DNA of 64,000 bases from CBFHOS01 sp965657645 (GTDB lineage Bacteria; Pseudomonadota; Alphaproteobacteria; Puniceispirillales; Puniceispirillaceae), in assembly GCA_965657645.1 (NCBI GenBank), contig CBFHOS010000006.1, forward strand, positions 1 through 64,000, given 5' to 3'. The notes under the pieces are model-generated. The model was not told the origin of the DNA. It saw nothing but the letters and a program-made list of their open reading frames with translations, and ran no database searches. Positions 60,278 through 64,000 of this stretch are shown here, piece by piece. The translations under genes and the position numbers were made by a program. Every line of letters starts with the position of its first letter. Position 1 is the stretch's first letter.

Positions 60278-60734
60278 TCCCATCACTGACTTATATATAG
60301 CCTCCGCCATCGCCGGGCCTAAGCGCCCGCGTCATGGTGGCCTCTTGCGCAACGGGGGCCGGTTGGTTGCGCTCACTTTGGGCGTCATAGTGGGGCTAGG
60401 CGCGTCACCGGCGCTGGCTAGCTGGATTGATGGGGATGTCGCAACATTACAGGCGCTGGACAAGATCACCGCGCGGATTTCAACGCTACAGGCGCCCATC
60501 GGGGTTACGGTTACTTTTGGTACGCTGGATATCACTGTCCAGCGTTGTGCGTTTCACCCACCTGAAGAACCGCCTGAGGATGCTGGCTTTATCGAGATTG
60601 TCGACCGTGGCCATGATCCGTCACTGTCGGGCATGCCGGTGTTTTCTGGCTGGATGTTTTCCTCTAGCCCCGCCATCTCGGCCCTAGAGCATCCGGTTTA
60701 TGACGTGACCCTGCTTGGCTGTAACCAGCCCTAG
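60261..60734 (+). CDS. DUF2155 domain protein, exported
   Basis: A 157-residue protein with a long basic N-terminus followed by a signal peptide core (LVALTLGVIVGLGASPALAS, cleavage near residue 54). The mature part has ITARISTLQAPIGVTVTFGTLDITVQRCAFHPPEEPPED, matching DUF2155, with a two-cysteine pattern (QRCAFH and LLGCNQ). Function unknown. It overlaps mlaD by 17 bases, so it may be coupled to it. The family is restricted mainly to alphaproteobacteria. Confidence 0.83.
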   Translation: MRKRNNPITDLYIASAIAGPKRPRHGGLLRNGGRLVALTLGVIVGLGASPALASWIDGDVATLQALDKITARISTLQAPIGVTVTFGTLDITVQRCAFHPPEEPPEDAGFIEIVDRGHDPSLSGMPVFSGWMFSSSPAISALEHPVYDVTLLGCNQP

Positions 60735-60762
60735 GTCCATCAGTTTTCTATCACATGTAAGT

Positions 60763-61446
60763 TCAGGTGTTTTGCGGCGATACCAGTGCGCTCAGCAAAT
60801 TATGGATCATCGGCCCGCTTGGTTGACCCAGCGCAAGATCGGCTGGCTGGCTAAGCGCTGTGGCCAGCATTTCCTCAAATTCCTCACGCGGCACCTCAAA
60901 CAGGCCGAATTGTTCCAGATGGTCATTATGGAATTGGGCATCAAGAAGCGTAAAGCCACCCGCGCGTAATCGTGCCACAAGATGAACCAAGGCAATTTTG
61001 GATGCATCAGTCACCCGCGAAAACATTGATTCGCCGAAAAATGCAGACCGGAGCGCGACACCGTATAGCCCGCCAACCAATGTCTCGCCATCCCAGACCT
61101 CTACCGAATGGGCAAATCCCAATTTATGCAGGGCGATATAGAGGGCCTTGATATCCTGATTGATCCAAGTAGAGGCGCGGTTGCTATGCGGTTCGGCGCA
61201 TTGGGCAATGACGTCGGCAAAGGCGCGGTCAATAGTTACCGATAATCGGGTTTGACGCACGGTCCGGCGTAACCGGCGCGGTACGTGAAATCGTGTCGGC
61301 CCATCGATTGCCAAGGGGATAAGCCCGCGAAAATCAGGCGCATAGAATTGAATGTCGGGACTGTCAGCCGATTCTGCCATCGGAAACACCCCAAGCGTAT
61401 AGGCCTTGATAAGCGTTTCCGGTGAGAAGGCGTATTTTTCAGACAT
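60763..61446 (-). CDS. aat: Leucyl/phenylalanyl-tRNA-protein transferase
   Basis: A 227-residue enzyme that adds Leu or Phe from aminoacyl-tRNA to N-terminal Lys or Arg, making N-degrons. Clear signatures are KAYTLGVFPMAE, the Aat region APDFRGLIPLAIDG, HVPRRLRRTVRQ, HSVEVWDGETLVGGLYGVALRSAFFGESMFSR (in parts) and LLDAQFHNDHLEQFG. Substrates are then recognised by ClpS, encoded at 50628. It converges with the DUF2155 gene and leads the aat end of the accC-accB-aroQ unit. Confidence 0.95.
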   Translation of the reverse strand: MSEKYAFSPETLIKAYTLGVFPMAESADSPDIQFYAPDFRGLIPLAIDGPTRFHVPRRLRRTVRQTRLSVTIDRAFADVIAQCAEPHSNRASTWINQDIKALYIALHKLGFAHSVEVWDGETLVGGLYGVALRSAFFGESMFSRVTDASKIALVHLVARLRAGGFTLLDAQFHNDHLEQFGLFEVPREEFEEMLATALSQPADLALGQPSGPMIHNLLSALVSPQNT

Positions 61447-61465
61447 CACCCATCCCGATCGTGAT

Positions 61466-62809
61466 CTAATCGGCGTTTAGGAATTTTTCCTCGAGCCAGC
61501 GGATATTATAGCTACCGTCCTTGATAGCATCAGCCTCGACCAAACGCACATGTAGCGGCAGGGTGGTTGGGATCGGCTCGATCACAAATTCCTGCAAAGC
61601 CCGTCTTAGGCGCGCAAGGCAATGCTCGCGATTGTCACCATGAACAATCAATTTGGCAATCAGGCTGTCATAGTAAGGCGGTACGGAATAGCCAGAATAC
61701 AGCACCGAATCCACACGCACACCCGGACCGCCAGCCGCATGATAGGCGGTAACTTTGCCCGGTGTCGGCATAAAGGTTTCTGGATGCTCGGCATTCACCC
61801 GGCATTCGATCGCATGGCCGGTAAAGGTGACGTCATCCTGGGTGAATGACAGCGGCAAACCCGCGGCAATGCGGATTTGTTCGCGAACCAGATCAATGCC
61901 TGTAATGGCCTCGGTGATCGGGTGCTCCACCTGTAGGCGGGTGTTCATCTCGATAAAGAAAAACTCGCCATCTTCATAAAGGAATTCCATCGTGCCAACG
62001 CCCAGATACCCCATCTGGCGGGTGGCCTCGGCGGCGATGCTGCCGATTGATGAACGCTGTTCTGGGGTGAGGGCGGGCGATGGTGCCTCCTCAAATAGTT
62101 TCTGGTGTCGGCGCTGGACCGAACATTCACGTTCACCCAGATGCACAACATTGCCATGTGAATCGGCAATCACCTGCACTTCGATGTGGCGTGGCTGGCC
62201 AAGATAACGCTCTAGATACACGGTATCATCGCCAAACGCGGCCTTTGCTTCGGACCGTGCCGCGCTAAAGGCTTCGGATAGATCATTTGCGGTTTCGGCA
62301 ACTTTCATCCCGCGGCCACCACCACCAGATGCGGCTTTGACCAACAGAGGATAACCGATTTCTGCACCCAGCTTTGTGGCCTCTTCGATCGTGTGCACCG
62401 CGCCCGGGGATCCTGGCACCAATGGCAGACCAGCGGCGGCGGCGGTGATCTTTGCCTCTACCTTGTCACCCATTGCCCGAATATGGCGTGTTTCCGGACC
62501 GATAAAGGTCAGACCGTGGGCCTTGACGATCTCGGCAAAGTCGGCGTTTTCCGACAGAAATCCAACACCGGGATGCACAGCATCAGCGCCGGTAATGCCT
62601 GCCGCGCTGAGGATGGCGGGGATGTTGAGATAAGAATCAGTGCTACTAGGCGGGCCAATACAAACCGATTCATCGGCTAGACGGACCGGCATCGAGTCGA
62701 TATCTGCGGTTGAATGCACGACCACTGACGGGATTTCCATCTCTTTACAGGCGCGCAATACGCGGAGGGCAACATCGCCGCGATTTGTTATCAGGATCTT
62801 TTTGAACAT
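61466..62809 (-). CDS. accC: Acetyl-CoA carboxylase biotin carboxylase subunit
   Basis: A 447-residue ATP-grasp enzyme that carboxylates biotin on AccB. ITNRGDVALRVLRAC begins the N-domain, KAASGGGGRGMKVAET is the ATP-grasp glycine loop, and EMNTRLQVEHPITEAITGIDLV carries the metal-binding glutamates and catalytic residues. GVGFLSENADFAEI and ECSVQRRHQKLFEEAPSP are also typical. It overlaps the accB stop by one base (TAATG), so the genes are coupled. Confidence 0.97.
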   Translation of the reverse strand: MFKKILITNRGDVALRVLRACKEMEIPSVVVHSTADIDSMPVRLADESVCIGPPSSTDSYLNIPAILSAAGITGADAVHPGVGFLSENADFAEIVKAHGLTFIGPETRHIRAMGDKVEAKITAAAAGLPLVPGSPGAVHTIEEATKLGAEIGYPLLVKAASGGGGRGMKVAETANDLSEAFSAARSEAKAAFGDDTVYLERYLGQPRHIEVQVIADSHGNVVHLGERECSVQRRHQKLFEEAPSPALTPEQRSSIGSIAAEATRQMGYLGVGTMEFLYEDGEFFFIEMNTRLQVEHPITEAITGIDLVREQIRIAAGLPLSFTQDDVTFTGHAIECRVNAEHPETFMPTPGKVTAYHAAGGPGVRVDSVLYSGYSVPPYYDSLIAKLIVHGDNREHCLARLRRALQEFVIEPIPTTLPLHVRLVEADAIKDGSYNIRWLEEKFLNAD

Positions 62810-63294
62810 TACTCGATCACAATCAAAACTTGGTCAAATTCGATAGGCTGGGCGTTCTGGACCAAAATGTTGGTGACCTTGCCGTCGCTTGGGGCGGTAA
62901 TCGGGTTCATTACCTTCATCGCCTCAACAATAAATAATGTCTGGCCTTTTTTCACGCTCGCCCCAAGGGTTACGAACTCGTCTGCGCCCGGCTCTGGTGC
63001 GGTGTAGATGGTGCCAACCATTGGTGACTTTACCGCGCCCGGATGATCACCAGCAGGTGCGGCGGCACTATCGGCGGCGGGTGCGCTAGGCGCGGCTGGG
63101 GCAGGTGCGGTGGCGGCAACTGGTGCAGGGGCAACAGCGGCCACAGGTGCGGCGCCTGTCACACGAGACAAGCGCACAGACACAGCGTCAGTTTCATATT
63201 CCAATTCCGCAAGGCCAGCGCCATCGAGAATATCGGCAAGGGCTTTTACCAGATCGGTATCAGGTGATGATGTGGTTTTAGGGGCTTTGGCCAT
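62809..63294 (-). CDS. accB: Acetyl-CoA carboxylase biotin carboxyl carrier protein
   Basis: A 161-residue carrier. The biotinylated lysine is in EAMKVMN near residue 129. An N-terminal helical part (DLVKALADILDGAGLAELEYE) is followed by a Pro/Ala-rich linker of about 45 residues and the C-terminal biotinyl domain (KSPMVGTIYTAPEPGADEFV). It is directly upstream of accC. Confidence 0.96.
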   Translation of the reverse strand: MAKAPKTTSSPDTDLVKALADILDGAGLAELEYETDAVSVRLSRVTGAAPVAAVAPAPVAATAPAPAAPSAPAADSAAAPAGDHPGAVKSPMVGTIYTAPEPGADEFVTLGASVKKGQTLFIVEAMKVMNPITAPSDGKVTNILVQNAQPIEFDQVLIVIE

Positions 63295-63340
63295 GAAGAA
63301 GGCTCCGTATCTAGTCGTGAAATGAGTGAGTGCTTACCGC

Positions 63341-63793
63341 CTAGGCGCCAGCATTTGTAATGTCGGCAACAGCAGAAATTGCCATCGTGTAGGAGCTAAC
63401 GCCAAAACCGGCGACAACTCCTTTTGATATAGCGGTGATGAGGGATTTGTGCCGGAATTCCTCCCGCGCATGGGTGTTGGATATATGCACCTCAATGACG
63501 CCGCCGGGAAATAGTGCCAGCGCATCGCGCAGGGCAACCGACGTATGGGTCAACCCAGCCGCGTTAATGATAATCCAGTCAAATTTGTTGCAAGCATCGT
63601 GGATGGTATCGATCAATGTGCCTTCGGCATTTGCCTGCATAAAGTCCATCCCAAGATTGTTAGCCTCGGCGGCGCTCCGACATTTGGCCTCGATGTCGGC
63701 CAGAGTCAGATGCCCGTATATGCCCGGCTCTCTGGTGCCAAGCATATTTAGGTTTGGGCCGTTCATCACGAGTATTTTGGTTTGCTTTTGCAT
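63341..63793 (-). CDS. aroQ: Type II 3-dehydroquinate dehydratase
   Basis: A 150-residue shikimate-pathway enzyme. The NGPNLNMLGTREPGIYG start is diagnostic, with catalytic Tyr in GIYGHLTL. Later motifs are IINAAGLTHTSVALRDAL and EVHISNTHAREEFRHKS with the catalytic His. It lies 46 bp upstream of accB on the same strand, an order conserved in alphaproteobacteria. Confidence 0.96.
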   Translation of the reverse strand: MQKQTKILVMNGPNLNMLGTREPGIYGHLTLADIEAKCRSAAEANNLGMDFMQANAEGTLIDTIHDACNKFDWIIINAAGLTHTSVALRDALALFPGGVIEVHISNTHAREEFRHKSLITAISKGVVAGFGVSSYTMAISAVADITNAGA

Positions 63794-63877
63794 CGGCTAA
63801 CAATACCATTTTTTATCAGAAGTGCGAGTGTAAACTCATCATTGGGAATGCGCTGTCGTAACCTCGTAACTCTACTA

Positions 63878-63901
63878 TAAAAAACGCCGTGTTTGGCGGC
63901 G
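63878..63901 (-). terminator. Candidate intrinsic terminator after the DsbA-like gene
   Basis: On the minus strand CGCCG and CGGCG flank a seven-base loop, then six Ts. It follows the stop of the partial gene at the right edge. The stem is short. Confidence 0.6.
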
Positions 63902-63905
63902 CCAA

Positions 63906-64000
63906 TTAGCTGTTCTTTGCGCGTTCATCAGCGATGAGTTGGCGCAGTTCGTCAATGCCGATCGCCCCGGGAACTACTGTGTCACCAATGACAAGTGCAG
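63906..64000 (-). CDS. C-terminal end of a DsbA-family thiol oxidoreductase (partial)
   Basis: Only the last 30 codons are inside the window; the rest lies beyond the right edge. They read ALVIGDTVVPGAIGIDELRQ, then LIADERAKNS and stop. This is the typical end of DsbA-like proteins (the cis-proline-following strand and last helix, with 'GDTVVPGA'). A DsbA-family gene beside aroQ is common in alphaproteobacteria. The active-site CxxC is outside the window, so activity cannot be judged. Confidence 0.75.
   Translation of the reverse strand, partial: ALVIGDTVVPGAIGIDELRQLIADERAKNS

Overview
The window reads as chromosomal DNA of a marine-type alphaproteobacterium, of the kind found in the SAR116 (Puniceispirillum-like) or Rhodospirillales-related lineages. 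The evidence is gene order and family content: an rsmB / SdhAF4-type / DUF1491 neighbourhood, ccmABCD facing acnA, S4 protein-fdxA-carD, xseB-ispA-dxs, imuA-imuB-dnaE2, an NDUFA12-type protein with MlaD and DUF2155, and aat-accC-accB-aroQ. The species assignment is an inference. The sequence is probably a draft or metagenome assembly, because a 10-N scaffold gap lies inside a coding region at 10035-10044. I saw no phage, transposon, CRISPR array, tRNA or rRNA.

Layout. 0-5.9 kb holds housekeeping genes: a heparinase II/III-like protein, RsmB, a tiny SdhAF4-like (DUF1674) protein, DUF1491, DusA and a YciB-like septation protein. 6.1-12 kb is a compact plus-strand cassette: a corrinoid protein, DUF1638, a PF13769 small protein, a MetF-like protein, a methyltetrahydrofolate:corrinoid methyltransferase and a 2Fe-2S/ASKHA corrinoid activator. 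12-14.3 kb is ccmABCD. 14.6-25.3 kb has acnA with a textbook terminator, a SUV3-like helicase, an S4 protein, a TerB-like protein, fdxA, carD, a proline iminopeptidase, an XRE regulator, xseB and ispA. 25.4-31 kb has dxs, aroC, fabI, a glycine-zipper protein and pdxH. 31.3-40.7 kb is a methylated-amine region: a dimethylglycine/sarcosine dehydrogenase-like flavoprotein, a pyrrolysine-free MttB-family methyltransferase and divergent soxBDAG. 41-54.4 kb has an M20 amidohydrolase, the LexA-boxed imuA-imuB-dnaE2 cassette, a GFA protein, a D,D-carboxypeptidase with SPOR domain, clpS-clpA and a FemAB-like protein. 54.5-64 kb has ridA, B12-dependent nrdJ, an NDUFA12-type protein, mlaD, DUF2155, aat, accC, accB, aroQ and the end of a DsbA-like gene.

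How they work together. The most interesting reading joins the 6-12 kb cassette with the 31-41 kb region. An MttB-family enzyme would move a methyl group from a quaternary amine (glycine betaine is the best guess) to the corrinoid protein. The pterin-binding methyltransferase would pass it to tetrahydrofolate, the MetF-like protein would oxidise methyl- to methylene-tetrahydrofolate, and the ASKHA protein would reactivate the cobalamin. The resulting dimethylglycine would be demethylated by the DMGDH-like flavoprotein and the sarcosine by SoxBDAG, giving glycine and three one-carbon units. DUF1638 and the PF13769 protein are the parts without a known role. The same organism uses a B12-dependent ribonucleotide reductase, so it is strongly tied to cobalamin. 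Separately, clpS-clpA and aat together form the bacterial N-degron pathway.

A second genome-style feature is the large number of short tandem repeats (11-16 bp units between genes, 12-33 bp in-frame units inside genes), together with very tight gene packing, including two convergent gene pairs whose stop codons share one CTAG.
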